Positions 1 to 9,173 of a stretch of 64,000 nt of DNA are shown in pieces. The notes below the pieces were generated by a model. It was given only the letters and a program-made list of their open reading frames with translations. It made no database searches and was not told the DNA's origin. The stretch comes from Prevotella sp. tc2-28 (GTDB taxonomy: Bacteria > Bacteroidota > Bacteroidia > Bacteroidales > Bacteroidaceae), in contig NZ_FNRE01000005.1 of NCBI RefSeq assembly GCF_900107705.1, forward strand, positions 124,001-188,000, written 5' to 3'. How positions within the stretch are numbered: position 1 is the first letter of the stretch; each line of letters opens with the position of its first letter. The position numbers were made by a program, and so were the translations under genes.

Positions 1-1294
1 GCGCATTGGGGATTAGTCCGCGCTTCTCTCCTGGCAGGTCGATACCCAGTTTATAGCCGAACCCCATGCTGACCATATAGTCGCGCCACTTATTCATCGC
101 ATTCTGTACGGAACCGTATTTCGACTTTGCTCCTATCATATAATAGAGGCCCCAGCAGAAATAACCGTTACACGAGGTGGACAGGGCGGGCACCAAAGGC
201 AGGGGCGACGCATGACCGTGACAACCTACATGCAATCCCTTGTAATTGAATCCGTGACCACAGGGATATGCCGTATGTGTCGGATGGATGATGCCTTCCG
301 TCATAAAGGTAAGACCTTGTGTCGTCTTGAACGTAGAACCCGGTGGATACTGACCCATAATACTACGGTTTAGTAAGGGTTTCCACACGTTCTGACTCAA
401 CTGTCGATGACTCTTGGAGCGCTGGCGTCCAACCATCATGCGGGGATCGTAACTCGGCGAACTGACCATGCATAGCACCTCACCCGTCGAGGGTTCTATA
501 GCGACAATACTTCCAATCTTACCTTCCATCAGTCGCTCACCCAAAGCCTGCAGGTCGGCATCCAGTCCGAGTGTCAGGTTCTTGCCTGCCACTGGCCGAC
601 GGTCGAACTTACCATTCTGATAGCGTCCTTGCACTCGACCGTGTGCGTCACGCAGCAATATCTGCATACCCTTCTCACCACGCAACTGCTTCTCGTAACT
701 ACGTTCCACACCCAACTTGCCAATATAGTCGCCAGGCTGATAGTACTCATCTTCCTCTATATCGGCAGGTGACACTTCTGCCACATCACCTAACACGTGG
801 GCAGCAAAGGGATACTGGTATTGACGAATACTACGCCGTTGCACGTAAACGCCTGGGAAATGGAACAGCTTCTCCTGGAACACGGAGAAGTCCTTGTCCG
901 ACAACTGACTCATAAAGAGCTGCTGGGTGAAGCGCGAATAGCCCGGATTCTTTGAACGGTCCTTGATGGTCTCCATGCGCTGAATGAAGTCTTCCTTCGT
1001 GATGTTCAGTGCAGCACAAAAGTCAAGGGTGTCCAGATGATCCTTTGCCTCGTTCACCACCACCATAATATCGTAGGCAGGCTGGTTATACACCAGCAAC
1101 TTCCCGTTACGGTCGGTGATGACCCCTCGCGACGGATATTCTATCTTCTTGAGAAAAGCATTCGAGTCGGCACTCTTCTTGTAGTCGTCGCTCGAAATCT
1201 GAAGCATGAAAAGGCGGATGATGTAGATTACCACAATGAGTGTAGCCACACCAGCTATGACATAGTGCCTATAGTCTAACTCGTGGTTCTTCAT
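1..1294 (-). CDS. mrdA: Penicillin-binding protein 2 (partial, C-terminus outside window)
   Basis: Transpeptidase that cross-links peptidoglycan during cell elongation with RodA and MreBCD, anchored in the inner membrane. About 431 residues are visible. They begin MKNHELDYR, followed by one membrane segment near residues 9-28, a PBP dimerisation region, then the active-site SxxK motif as GSTFK near residue 318 and the SxN motif as SCN near residue 375. The KTG motif would lie beyond the window edge. The start codon overlaps the mreD stop as ATGA, indicating translational coupling. Family assignment is firm; the gene is cut only by the window boundary. Confidence 0.95.
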   Translation of the reverse strand, partial: MKNHELDYRHYVIAGVATLIVVIYIIRLFMLQISSDDYKKSADSNAFLKKIEYPSRGVITDRNGKLLVYNQPAYDIMVVVNEAKDHLDTLDFCAALNITKEDFIQRMETIKDRSKNPGYSRFTQQLFMSQLSDKDFSVFQEKLFHFPGVYVQRRSIRQYQYPFAAHVLGDVAEVSPADIEEDEYYQPGDYIGKLGVERSYEKQLRGEKGMQILLRDAHGRVQGRYQNGKFDRRPVAGKNLTLGLDADLQALGERLMEGKIGSIVAIEPSTGEVLCMVSSPSYDPRMMVGRQRSKSHRQLSQNVWKPLLNRSIMGQYPPGSTFKTTQGLTFMTEGIIHPTHTAYPCGHGFNYKGLHVGCHGHASPLPLVPALSTSCNGYFCWGLYYMIGAKSKYGSVQNAMNKWRDYMVSMGFGYKLGIDLPGEKRGLIPNA

Positions 1295-1794
1295 TCCTTA
1301 CCTCTGGCTATCTCAAACGTGAATATCAATAATAGGGTGATAATGGTACTACCGACGACGCACATGGCCCAATGCTTCATGTCGGAGAGGTTAAAAAACT
1401 CCAGTGAAAAGAACACCACACAATAGAGGGATACCAGCGGTATGAGATACCATACATACTTCGTCGGACCAAGTGTACGAAGTGACGGTTCAAAGCTGTC
1501 TGCTGAGTCGTGCGGAGCAAAGAGTTCCAGCCAATAAGGCTGTATGGCAGCAATCAGCACCAACGAGCCAGCTGCCAATCCAGGCGTGTTATAGAACACA
1601 TCCACTAAAAGCCCGAGAAAGAATCCCCACAGCAACAGCGCCCACTTGGGATAGTTTCGGGCAAACATGGTCACGAAATAGACGTAGAACAAGGGGGTAG
1701 CACAATGGAAGAGGTGTATTCGTCCCAACACCAATACCTGTGCCACGAGGAATAGCAGGAACAAGCCCGCCTGTTTCATGATATCCGTTGCCAT
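1291..1794 (-). CDS. mreD: Rod shape-determining protein MreD
   Basis: Small polytopic inner-membrane protein of the elongasome, 167 residues, with about five hydrophobic segments spread over the whole length and few charged loops. MreD sequences are poorly conserved, so the call rests on length, topology and position exactly between mreC and mrdA. It ends in the 4-nt ATGA overlap with mrdA and starts 6 nt after the mreC stop, so all are co-transcribed. Confidence 0.9.
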   Translation of the reverse strand: MATDIMKQAGLFLLFLVAQVLVLGRIHLFHCATPLFYVYFVTMFARNYPKWALLLWGFFLGLLVDVFYNTPGLAAGSLVLIAAIQPYWLELFAPHDSADSFEPSLRTLGPTKYVWYLIPLVSLYCVVFFSLEFFNLSDMKHWAMCVVGSTIITLLLIFTFEIARGKE

Positions 1795-1800
1795 CTTTCG

Positions 1801-2670
1801 CTATTCGTTAACATTGAGTTTCAGTGAGTCTTGAGCAGCTCTCATCAGTTGCATGCGCTCTGCTATCGTCTTATCGGTGATAACCATCACATCACGCAGG
1901 TTGCCAAAATCGGTCGACAAGCGCACCTTGAGCTTATAGGAAAGTCCGTCACGCGAGTTGTAGACTTCCACTATCTGGCCTACTAACACCCCTGCGGGGA
2001 AGATGCTGGAGTATCCGTTGGTTTCCACCCAGTCGCCTTTCTTGAAGCGGGCATGTCGGGGGATGTCCTCCACAAAAGCATGTCCGGCATCACCACCATA
2101 CCATCGCAACACACCGAAATAGTCGTGTCCGCGGATAGCACAGCTGATGCGTGACGAACGTCCGTTCAGCACGGGTATCACTACCGAATAGTGGGCTGAG
2201 GTCAGGTAGGTCACACCTACGATTCCCTTACCACATACGACACCCATGCCTTCCTCTACGCCGTCAGCACTTCCTTTGTCTATCGTCATCAGGTTGTTGA
2301 CCTTGTCCAGCTCACTTGAAATAACCTTTGCCGATAGCAACTGGTAACTTCTCAGGGTATCTATCTGCTGTCTGTCCTTCGCATCCTCCTTCTGGGTGGC
2401 TTCTCCGTAAAGACGACGAAGCTGAGTGACCTGACGCTCCAAGTAGAAATTACGTCGCGTCAAGTCCTCATTCGCTTTCGTCAAAGAGAAGAAAGACGTC
2501 AGTTTTGAAGTTCCTTCATACACTTTCCCGACTACCACATTGGCGGTGGAGAACCACACGCTCCCCTGATAGCTGTTGTATTGTGTCAACAGTACCATGC
2601 TGATAATCTCGAGCACTACGAAAATAGCCCAATGGTAGTGTCTGCTTAGGAAGTCCAGCAGGTTTTTCAT
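1801..2670 (-). CDS. mreC: Rod shape-determining protein MreC
   Basis: Periplasmic scaffold of the elongation machinery, 289 residues. It has a short cytoplasmic N-terminus, one membrane anchor around residues 13-32, a coiled-coil stretch around residues 65-100 (alternating charged and hydrophobic residues), then the two beta-barrel MreC domain with the characteristic GMGVV and GIVGVT stretch and a late FPAGVLVG motif. It sits 11 nt downstream of mreB and 6 nt upstream of mreD in the standard order. Confidence 0.95.
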   Translation of the reverse strand: MKNLLDFLSRHYHWAIFVVLEIISMVLLTQYNSYQGSVWFSTANVVVGKVYEGTSKLTSFFSLTKANEDLTRRNFYLERQVTQLRRLYGEATQKEDAKDRQQIDTLRSYQLLSAKVISSELDKVNNLMTIDKGSADGVEEGMGVVCGKGIVGVTYLTSAHYSVVIPVLNGRSSRISCAIRGHDYFGVLRWYGGDAGHAFVEDIPRHARFKKGDWVETNGYSSIFPAGVLVGQIVEVYNSRDGLSYKLKVRLSTDFGNLRDVMVITDKTIAERMQLMRAAQDSLKLNVNE

Positions 2671-2681
2671 CCGTCGCTACC

Positions 2682-3704
2682 TTATCGCATCAGGAACGTG
2701 AAACGGTCTACATTCTTCAAAGCCACGCCAGCACCCTGGGCAACAGAGTGCAACGGATCTTCTGCGATGTGGAACGGGATGTTGATCTTGTTCTCAAGAC
2801 GGCGATCCAAACCGCGTAGCAGGGCACCGCCACCAGCCAGCCAGATACCGTTCTTCACAATGTCGGCATACAGCTCAGGCGGGGTGTTCTCCAGTGCTGA
2901 GAGAACGGCATTCTCTATCTTTGCCACAGTCTTGTCAATACAATGGGCGATCTCTTGATAGCATACAGGCACCTCCATAGGCAATGCCGTGATACGGTTC
3001 GGTCCGTGTACGATATAGTCCTCGGGGGCTTCGTCGCCCAGATCTGTCAATGCAGAGCCTACAGCTATCTTGATGCGCTCAGCCATACGCTCAGAAACCT
3101 TCACATTGTGCTGACGAGCCATATACTCCTGGATGTCAGCCGTCAGGTCGTCACCAGCCGTACGGATGGAGTTGTTGCTGACGATACCACCCAGCGAGAT
3201 GACGGCAATCTCCGTAGAGCCACCACCGATGTCTACAATCATGTTGCCTTCTGGAGCCTCAACATCAATTCCGATACCTACAGCAGCTGCCATCGGCTCG
3301 AAAATCAGATAGACATCACGGCCACCGGCGTGTTCTGCAGAGTCACGAACGGCACGAAGCTCTACTTCGGTAGAGCCTGAAGGTACGCCAATCACCATAC
3401 GCAGTGAGGGTGAGAACAGGCGCGAACCCGTATGTACCATCTTAATCAGTCCGCGCATCATCTGCTCACAGGCAGAGAAGTCGGCAATTACACCATCGCG
3501 CAACGGGCGTACCGTACGGATGCTATCATGTGTCTTTTCATACATCATCTTGGCCTTCGATCCGACGGCAAGCACCTTATCGGAATGACGGTCAAGCGCT
3601 ACTACTGACGGCTCGTCGACAACCACCTTATCATCACTGATAATGATGGTGTTGGCCGTTCCTAAGTCCATTGCGATTTCCTGGACGAAACTAAAAAATC
3701 CCAT
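2682..3704 (-). CDS. mreB: Rod shape-determining protein MreB
   Basis: Actin-like ATPase that forms membrane-associated filaments directing lateral wall synthesis. At 340 residues it is full length. The phosphate-1 motif DLGTANT is near residue 13, the phosphate-2 motif DIGGGSTE is mid-protein, and the adenosine motif appears as WLAGGGALLRGL near residue 290. The N-terminal MGFFSF matches the amphipathic start common in MreB. It follows the IMP cyclohydrolase gene by 28 nt and opens the mreBCD-mrdA run. Confidence 0.97.
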   Translation of the reverse strand: MGFFSFVQEIAMDLGTANTIIISDDKVVVDEPSVVALDRHSDKVLAVGSKAKMMYEKTHDSIRTVRPLRDGVIADFSACEQMMRGLIKMVHTGSRLFSPSLRMVIGVPSGSTEVELRAVRDSAEHAGGRDVYLIFEPMAAAVGIGIDVEAPEGNMIVDIGGGSTEIAVISLGGIVSNNSIRTAGDDLTADIQEYMARQHNVKVSERMAERIKIAVGSALTDLGDEAPEDYIVHGPNRITALPMEVPVCYQEIAHCIDKTVAKIENAVLSALENTPPELYADIVKNGIWLAGGGALLRGLDRRLENKINIPFHIAEDPLHSVAQGAGVALKNVDRFTFLMR

Positions 3705-3732
3705 TCTAATTTACAATTTGACAATTTACGAT

Positions 3733-4326
3733 TTACTTCTCAAACCAAGCGTGGATGGCTGTGTCGTAGTGTGAGCTAACGCCGAAAGCACGGGTAGCAA
3801 ACATGCGTCGTTGTTCCTTCGTGGTCTCTGCTCCCTGCTTCTTCAGGATATCGAGCAGCACACTGTATTCTGCCTTACTGGGCACGATAACCACATCGTT
3901 GAAGTTCTTGGCACCAGCACGAATCAGCGAGATGCCACCGATGTCAATCTTTTCGATGATATCTTCCTCGGAAGCACCACTGGCTACGGTCTGCTCAAAG
4001 GGATACAGGTCAACGATGACCAGGTCAATCTCGGGAATCTCATACTGAGCCATCTGCTGACGGTCTCCTTCGTTCTCACGACGTCCCAGAATACCTCCAA
4101 ACACTTTGGGATGCAAGGTCTTCACGCGACCGCCCAGGATAGACGGATAAGTGGTGACATTCTCCACCTTCTCACAGGCATAGCCTAACGACTCGATAAA
4201 AGTCTGAGTACCACCTGTCGACAGGAACTTCACACCTTCATCGTTCAGTTTCTTGAGCAACTCATCCAGCCCGTCCTTATGAAACACGGAGATGAGCGCT
4301 GTCTTAATCTTCTTTGTATCTGCCAT
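3733..4326 (-). CDS. purH: Stand-alone IMP cyclohydrolase (PurH N-terminal domain only)
   Basis: Last step of de novo IMP synthesis: ring closure of FAICAR to IMP. The 197 residues match only the N-terminal (MGS-like) half of bifunctional PurH. Visible motifs are ALISVFHKDG, LSTGGTQ, GGRVKTLHPK, VIVDLYPFE and IDIGGISLIRAGAKN. The protein stops cleanly at HAWFEK where the cyclohydrolase domain normally ends, and mreB starts 28 nt later, so there is no room for the AICAR transformylase domain. That second activity is encoded alone at 27190-28377. A -7 box (TAATTTTG) lies 39 nt upstream. Confidence 0.9.
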   Translation of the reverse strand: MADTKKIKTALISVFHKDGLDELLKKLNDEGVKFLSTGGTQTFIESLGYACEKVENVTTYPSILGGRVKTLHPKVFGGILGRRENEGDRQQMAQYEIPEIDLVIVDLYPFEQTVASGASEEDIIEKIDIGGISLIRAGAKNFNDVVIVPSKAEYSVLLDILKKQGAETTKEQRRMFATRAFGVSSHYDTAIHAWFEK

Positions 4327-4364
4327 AAAAATATAACGTTATATAATGATTCTGAATCGGGTTG

Positions 4365-4372
4365 CAAAATTA
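4365..4372 (-). promoter_or_regulatory. -7 box for the purH(N)-mreB operon
   Basis: TAATTTTG on the minus strand fits the Bacteroidetes TAnnTTTG consensus and lies 39 nt before the IMP cyclohydrolase start. A perfect 14-bp palindrome (4331-4344) falls in the leader. Confidence 0.65.
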
Positions 4373-4542
4373 CAAAAAAGAAGGCACATTGCCACACGTT
4401 TCTCCTAAAAAAAACGCTTTCCTATAAAAATAATAATGTAAGTCAATGAATAGACACGATGGGACAACGGGCAAAACCATAAAATTTGTTCGTTTTCGGA
4501 AAATAATTTGCCGATTGTTCGTTCAAATCCAAAATATTTTCG

Positions 4543-4550
4543 TACCTTTG
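4543..4550 (+). promoter_or_regulatory. -7 box for the FadL-like gene
   Basis: TACCTTTG, 33 nt before the preferred ATG at 4583. It shows that upstream in-frame codons are not the start, since they lie ahead of the likely transcription start. Confidence 0.7.
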
Positions 4551-4582
4551 CAGCGGAATCAATAATCAACCAGATGACATAT

Positions 4583-5917
4583 ATGAAGAAAAGACTGACG
4601 ATGATTGCTGTGGCTACGCTGATAGTAGCCACAGCAACGGCAGGCGGACTGATGACCAACACCAACTATCACATAGCCTTCGACCGCATGATGGCTCGAG
4701 GTGCATCTTTAGACATCGATGCCGCCTACTCAAACCCTGCAGGACTAGCCTGGGGGCACGAGGGCTTCCAGCTCTCACTCAATTTCCAGAAACCTTGGCA
4801 GTATCGTGATATCGAGCTGACAAGAAACGGACAGAAGACGCTCTATGAGGGAAAGGCTTCTGCTCCCATCGTACCCGCCTTGTTCGCTTCTTACAAGAAA
4901 GACCGCTGGGCGGTCAGCACCATGATCGGCATCGTGGGCAGTGGTGGTTTCGTGGAATACAAACAGGGTGTGCCCATGTTCAACGTACTGTTGCAGAGCA
5001 TGTTAGCCACCAACGGTATTAACCCCGACACCTACTCCCTCGACTCGGAGATGAAGGGTAAGCAGTATATCTATGGCGGACAGGTCAACTTCACCTACAA
5101 GATTCTCGACTGCTTCTCTGCAGCTGTGGGCATTCGTGCCAACTATTACGACGGCTACTATCGCGGTCACGTCAAGGCGGTGGAGCATCCGATGTTCGGC
5201 GATGTGGCTAAACTGCTGCTCGACGTCGATCAGAAAGGCTGGGGCTTCACACCGATGATCAGTGTCAACTACCATCAGGGACCGCTCACGCTCACTGCCC
5301 GCTATGAGTTCCGCACCAAGCTGAACCCCAAGAACGAGACGAACATCCTCGATGCCGGACTGGGTGCCAAAGTCGTTGAATACATGGTGAAGACCGAACC
5401 CAATGCGGAGGCTAAGCTGGCTGCCTTGCAGGCTCAGCTGGGTGCCTATACGGCTCCTTACCAGAACGATGTCCGCACGCGTTACGACATGCCTGCCCTA
5501 CTCTCTGTAGCCGCTGGCTACGAGTTTTCTCCCAAGCTCCGTGCTACCCTCGAGTATCACTTCTTCGACGACAAGAATGCCAAGATGGCTAACGACCGTC
5601 AGAACGAGCTGAAGCACGGCACCCACGAGATTCTGGCTGGTATCGAATACGACATCAACGAGAAGTTCACCGTCAGCTGTGGCGGTCAGCGCACCGACTA
5701 CGGACTCGCCGACGGCTACCAGCAGAACACCTCCTTTGCCTGCGACAGCTATAGCATCGGTCTGGGTGGTGCCTGGAACATCAACGAACAGGTTCGTCTG
5801 AATGCCGGCTACTTCATCAGCCTTTACAGCAACTACGACAAGCAGACTACCTATGGTCTCGAGACCTACTCACGTACCAACAACGTGATTGGTATCGGTC
5901 TCGACTGGAAGTTCTAA
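4583..5917 (+). CDS. OmpP1/FadL family outer-membrane transporter
   Basis: Predicted 14-stranded outer-membrane beta-barrel for hydrophobic substrates, 444 residues. A signal peptide (MKKRLTMIAVATLIV, cleavage near the Ala-rich TATAG) leads into the family hallmark: an N-terminal hatch containing the NPAGLAW motif after a small-residue stretch, near residue 50. Aromatic-rich alternating strands continue to a terminal phenylalanine (LDWKF). The substrate cannot be inferred; Bacteroidetes members are often loosely called hemin receptors. Start 4583 was chosen because the -7 box sits at 4543-4550; an ATG at 4574 is the alternative. A shared terminator follows. Confidence 0.85.
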   Translation: MKKRLTMIAVATLIVATATAGGLMTNTNYHIAFDRMMARGASLDIDAAYSNPAGLAWGHEGFQLSLNFQKPWQYRDIELTRNGQKTLYEGKASAPIVPALFASYKKDRWAVSTMIGIVGSGGFVEYKQGVPMFNVLLQSMLATNGINPDTYSLDSEMKGKQYIYGGQVNFTYKILDCFSAAVGIRANYYDGYYRGHVKAVEHPMFGDVAKLLLDVDQKGWGFTPMISVNYHQGPLTLTARYEFRTKLNPKNETNILDAGLGAKVVEYMVKTEPNAEAKLAALQAQLGAYTAPYQNDVRTRYDMPALLSVAAGYEFSPKLRATLEYHFFDDKNAKMANDRQNELKHGTHEILAGIEYDINEKFTVSCGGQRTDYGLADGYQQNTSFACDSYSIGLGGAWNINEQVRLNAGYFISLYSNYDKQTTYGLETYSRTNNVIGIGLDWKF

Positions 5918-5941
5918 ACTGTAAAAAGGGAAAATAAAACA

Positions 5942-5967
5942 ACAAGCGGGGTCTGTGCCCCGCTTGT
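5942..5967. terminator. Bidirectional hairpin terminator
   Basis: Perfect 10-bp stem (5942-5951 with 5958-5967) closing a 6-nt loop, between the convergent FadL-like and subtilase genes. U-runs are weak on both sides, so efficiency is uncertain. Confidence 0.75.
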
Positions 5968-5968
5968 G

Positions 5969-8113
5969 TTATTTGATGACAACCTTACGTCCGCCGACGA
6001 TGTAGATACCGCGGGTGGGGTTGGTTACCTGACGACCCTGCAGGTCGTAAATCTTCTCACGCTGACTGGGTGCCACCGTGCCTTTCACCTCCTCTATGCC
6101 GGAAGGACTGAGGTTGAGAATATAGTTGAGACCCTTCTGAGCATTGATTTTCCCGTAGCCCCATCGGATGGGCGTCTTGGCGGTGAAATCGTCGTTGTCG
6201 CACGCGTTCTTCAGCGCGTCCTTTATCTGTTCGAAGGTCAGTCCGGGCTTGGCTTGCAACCACAGTGCGATGATGCCAGCCACGTGGGGAGCAGACATCG
6301 AGGTACCGTTATAGGCTGTGTACGGACTGCCTTTCCACTTCATAGACTCTTTGGGCGTGCCCGGATCGTCATATTTGAGGGCTTTCGCGTTGATAGCCGA
6401 CACGATGTTGACACCGGGAGCACATACCATTGGAGCATTGACCCCGTTGGAGAAATGGCCGTAGCTGGAGAAGTGAGCGATGTCGCCGAGGGGAAATTCC
6501 GAGGAGGCGTCTTTATCATCCTCCGTGTAGTTACGGCTCAGTGTGTTGGTACAGTAGGCTCCTACGCTGATGATGTTGGGCGTGGAAACCCAGTCGCTGG
6601 CGGAGATGTCATTGTCGGCAACGGCGCTTCCTGGGGCATTGCCGTATCTGTTGTTATCCCAGAAATCCATTTCCAAGCCGTCGTAGCCCTCTACAGTGAG
6701 ACTGAAGGGGTCGGGTTTGCCGCCCTCATCGGGAATATATATCGTACCGCCGTAAACAGCCTTGATGTGGAGTTTGCCGTCAACAGTACCCACACTGATG
6801 TACACCTTTCCTCTGGTTAACAGGGCAAGATCTTTATCATAGGGCGCGAGAGGGTCTATGTCTGTATCGTCACCGTTTGCTCCCTTGGAGACGACGGGGT
6901 CGCCTATCTTATAGCTCACCTCGAGCCCCCATTTCTGAGTGTTCTGATGAAGGATGGCCATCTTCACCTTGACCGTCTGGCCGACGACGGCAGGTTGGCG
7001 TGAGTATCCGTTGGTGTTGGCCTGTGTAGAGAAGTCGTCGCCATATTCATTATGACTTTCGACCATGGGGAACACGGTTTTGAGGGTGTTGTCGGCAGCT
7101 GTAAACTTCTTGTAGATATGCGGAGTCAAACTACCCTCGTTGCCGGAAGACATGACGGGAATAGTCGTCTTGGCTACTTCGCCCATCATCTCGGGTATGG
7201 TTCCAGTACCGTTGTGCGGTCCCTCATGGCTTCCGATACTCATATTGATAACAAGGTCTATTTTCTTCTGCTTGGCATAGTTGACAGCAAACATCAGCGC
7301 CTTCTCCAAACTTCCTTGATAGGTTTCATAGCGCAGGGCGTCGTATACTGCATCGAAGGGAATTATCATGATGTCGGCTTCGGGAGCCATACCGGTGAAT
7401 CCCAGGGCACTCTTCGTTCCTACGGCGATACCTGCAGTATGGGTTCCATGGGTGTCAAGGAGTCCGTCATCCTCGCCAAGCGCCTGAATGCCCTCGGGGG
7501 TGTCGTAGTAGTAGCCGGGAGCGGTCACCTCACCCGCCTTGGGGTCGGTGTACGTCAGCTGTTTATGTCCTGCTTTGCCAGTCTTATCTTCCATCATGTA
7601 GACGCACTTGATGCGGCTGTTCCCGTTGGCATCGGCAAAGGCGGCATGCGTGAAATTGAAACCACCGTCGATGATACACACCATCACCCCCTTGCCGGTG
7701 AGCGACGTGGCGGCTCCTGCCGGTTTGTTGAGGATATCACTGACCTTGGTTGCCTTCACCGAGACGTCGGTCAGCGGCTTTCCCGTGTGGGTGACGTCAA
7801 TGCGCTCGATGCCCTTCAGGGTGGCAAGACGCTGAACACTCGATACTGGGATGTTGATGACGGCCTGCTGACCCAGCACGCCTTCTATCCGACCTCCTGC
7901 GTCGCGAATGGCATTGTAGGTCTCCACAGCCACCTCGTCAGCCACTTTGACCACCAAGGTGAGGCGGTTCTCGTCGGCATTGGCGCTACGGCGCCCTTGT
8001 CCTTCTAACGCCTGCTGCTGATTAGTCAACAGCTGTGCGTCCAGTGTCATCTTGTCTTGTGCTGCAACCGTCATGCTGACAGCCAACAGCACCAATAGGT
8101 AGAATTTTCTCAT
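5969..8113 (-). CDS. Secreted subtilisin-like serine protease (S8) with C-terminal sorting tail
   Basis: 714 residues. A signal peptide ends at VAAQ, followed by an inhibitor-like prosegment (NIPVSSVQRLA) and a peptidase S8 domain. The triad is visible as Asp in CIIDGG (about residue 148), His in DTHGTH (about 220) and Ser in NGTSMSAPH (about 605). A long insert between His and Ser is typical of Bacteroidetes subtilases (PA-like). The last 40 residues (IYDLQGRQV, then GIYIVGGRKVVIK) match the short tail found on Prevotella exported proteins and resemble type IX secretion C-terminal domains. Start 8113 is the first ATG; a TTG further up is less likely. It follows the amidohydrolase gene by 15 nt. 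Confidence 0.9.
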   Translation of the reverse strand: MRKFYLLVLLAVSMTVAAQDKMTLDAQLLTNQQQALEGQGRRSANADENRLTLVVKVADEVAVETYNAIRDAGGRIEGVLGQQAVINIPVSSVQRLATLKGIERIDVTHTGKPLTDVSVKATKVSDILNKPAGAATSLTGKGVMVCIIDGGFNFTHAAFADANGNSRIKCVYMMEDKTGKAGHKQLTYTDPKAGEVTAPGYYYDTPEGIQALGEDDGLLDTHGTHTAGIAVGTKSALGFTGMAPEADIMIIPFDAVYDALRYETYQGSLEKALMFAVNYAKQKKIDLVINMSIGSHEGPHNGTGTIPEMMGEVAKTTIPVMSSGNEGSLTPHIYKKFTAADNTLKTVFPMVESHNEYGDDFSTQANTNGYSRQPAVVGQTVKVKMAILHQNTQKWGLEVSYKIGDPVVSKGANGDDTDIDPLAPYDKDLALLTRGKVYISVGTVDGKLHIKAVYGGTIYIPDEGGKPDPFSLTVEGYDGLEMDFWDNNRYGNAPGSAVADNDISASDWVSTPNIISVGAYCTNTLSRNYTEDDKDASSEFPLGDIAHFSSYGHFSNGVNAPMVCAPGVNIVSAINAKALKYDDPGTPKESMKWKGSPYTAYNGTSMSAPHVAGIIALWLQAKPGLTFEQIKDALKNACDNDDFTAKTPIRWGYGKINAQKGLNYILNLSPSGIEEVKGTVAPSQREKIYDLQGRQVTNPTRGIYIVGGRKVVIK

Positions 8114-8128
8114 TGTATTTTGAAACAA

Positions 8129-9139
8129 CTAACTTAAAATGTACTTCTCGGCATTCAGGTGGAAGAGTTTTTCTTTTTCCTCTTCCGTCAGATCCAGCGT
8201 TTTCACGAATTTCATCATGTTTGCCAGACACTCGTAGGGATAGTCTGAGGCGAAAATGATGCTGTCGATGCCGAAGGCCTTCTTGGTACACTCAAAGGTG
8301 ATTTTAGACATAATGCCGCTGGTGGTCATCACCACATTCTTGTTCTGGAAGTAGTAGGCTACCGTGTGCTTCATCTTTACCTCGTCGTCCTTGATCCATG
8401 CAAAACGGTTGTCAACCCTGTCGATGATGAACGGGAAGTATTCGCCACAGTGTCCGAGAATCATTCTCAGCTTGGGGAACTTATCGAAGGTGCCGTTCAG
8501 AATCAGTCGCAACGACGTCTTCATGGCATCCAGTCCGAAACCGAGACCTGGCGAAGAATACACATAGCCCATGTCCTTCATGTCCTTGTCGTCGGAAGCC
8601 TGCGGATGAACATAAACGGCACAGCCCAACTCTTCAGCCTTTGCCAGCAGCGGCAGGTATTTCTCTTCATACAGGTGCTCGTGCATGTAGTTGGAGTGTG
8701 TGTGCCAGTATTTGAATCCCAGCTCTTTGACGCAACGCTCCAACTCCTTGATGGCCTCATCGACGTATGGTGTCGGCAAAACGGCAGCACCATAGAAACG
8801 ACCAGGGAATTTCTTGATGAGTTCTGCTACAGCATCGTTGGATTTCTTAGCGAAATACACGCACTCCTTCTCGGGCAGTTCCTCCAGTGCAGGCGAACTG
8901 GACATCACAGCGACGTCAACGCCGCAACGGTCCATCTCCGCTACGCGCTCCGCTCCGAAATTCATCAGCTCGTCAATGACAGGATAGGTGTTCGTCACGC
9001 CGCCAAGATGACCATAGACTTTGTCCCTCACTTCCAGCACTTTTGTTTCCGGATAATACCTCATGGCCTGATTTCTCGTAGCGAGATAGTCCATCAACTC
9101 TGGTAAATAATAATGGAATTCGCAATCAATAATTTTCAT
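8129..9139 (-). CDS. Amidohydrolase family 2 (ACMSD-like decarboxylase/hydrolase)
   Basis: Cytosolic TIM-barrel metal enzyme of 336 residues. Metal ligands are visible: the N-terminal ExH as CEFHYY (residues 6-9), a mid-protein His in VYVHPQ, a His in LGHCGE and the late Asp in ASDYP. This pattern matches the ACMSD/gamma-resorcylate decarboxylase group, in which members decarboxylate aromatic acids; the actual substrate is unknown. No biosynthetic partner lies next to it. It is followed by the subtilase after 15 nt, which may be read-through rather than a functional link. Confidence 0.8.
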   Translation of the reverse strand: MKIIDCEFHYYLPELMDYLATRNQAMRYYPETKVLEVRDKVYGHLGGVTNTYPVIDELMNFGAERVAEMDRCGVDVAVMSSSPALEELPEKECVYFAKKSNDAVAELIKKFPGRFYGAAVLPTPYVDEAIKELERCVKELGFKYWHTHSNYMHEHLYEEKYLPLLAKAEELGCAVYVHPQASDDKDMKDMGYVYSSPGLGFGLDAMKTSLRLILNGTFDKFPKLRMILGHCGEYFPFIIDRVDNRFAWIKDDEVKMKHTVAYYFQNKNVVMTTSGIMSKITFECTKKAFGIDSIIFASDYPYECLANMMKFVKTLDLTEEEKEKLFHLNAEKYILS

Positions 9140-9173
9140 ATCGTTAATAATTTTTGGTTTAGTATCTTGTTAC

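Noticed and set aside
4405..4665. 86-residue minus-strand hydrophobic frame
   Set aside because: It overlaps the promoter and signal-peptide region of the FadL-like gene on the opposite strand; its apparent hydrophobicity comes from the reverse of the signal sequence.
5966..6820. 284-residue plus-strand frame antisense to the subtilase
   Set aside because: It is a shadow of the strongly biased codon pattern of the subtilase; no motifs, no promoter.
8366..9106. 246-residue frame antisense to the amidohydrolase
   Set aside because: The catalytic motifs of the amidohydrolase lie on the other strand; this frame is a shadow.
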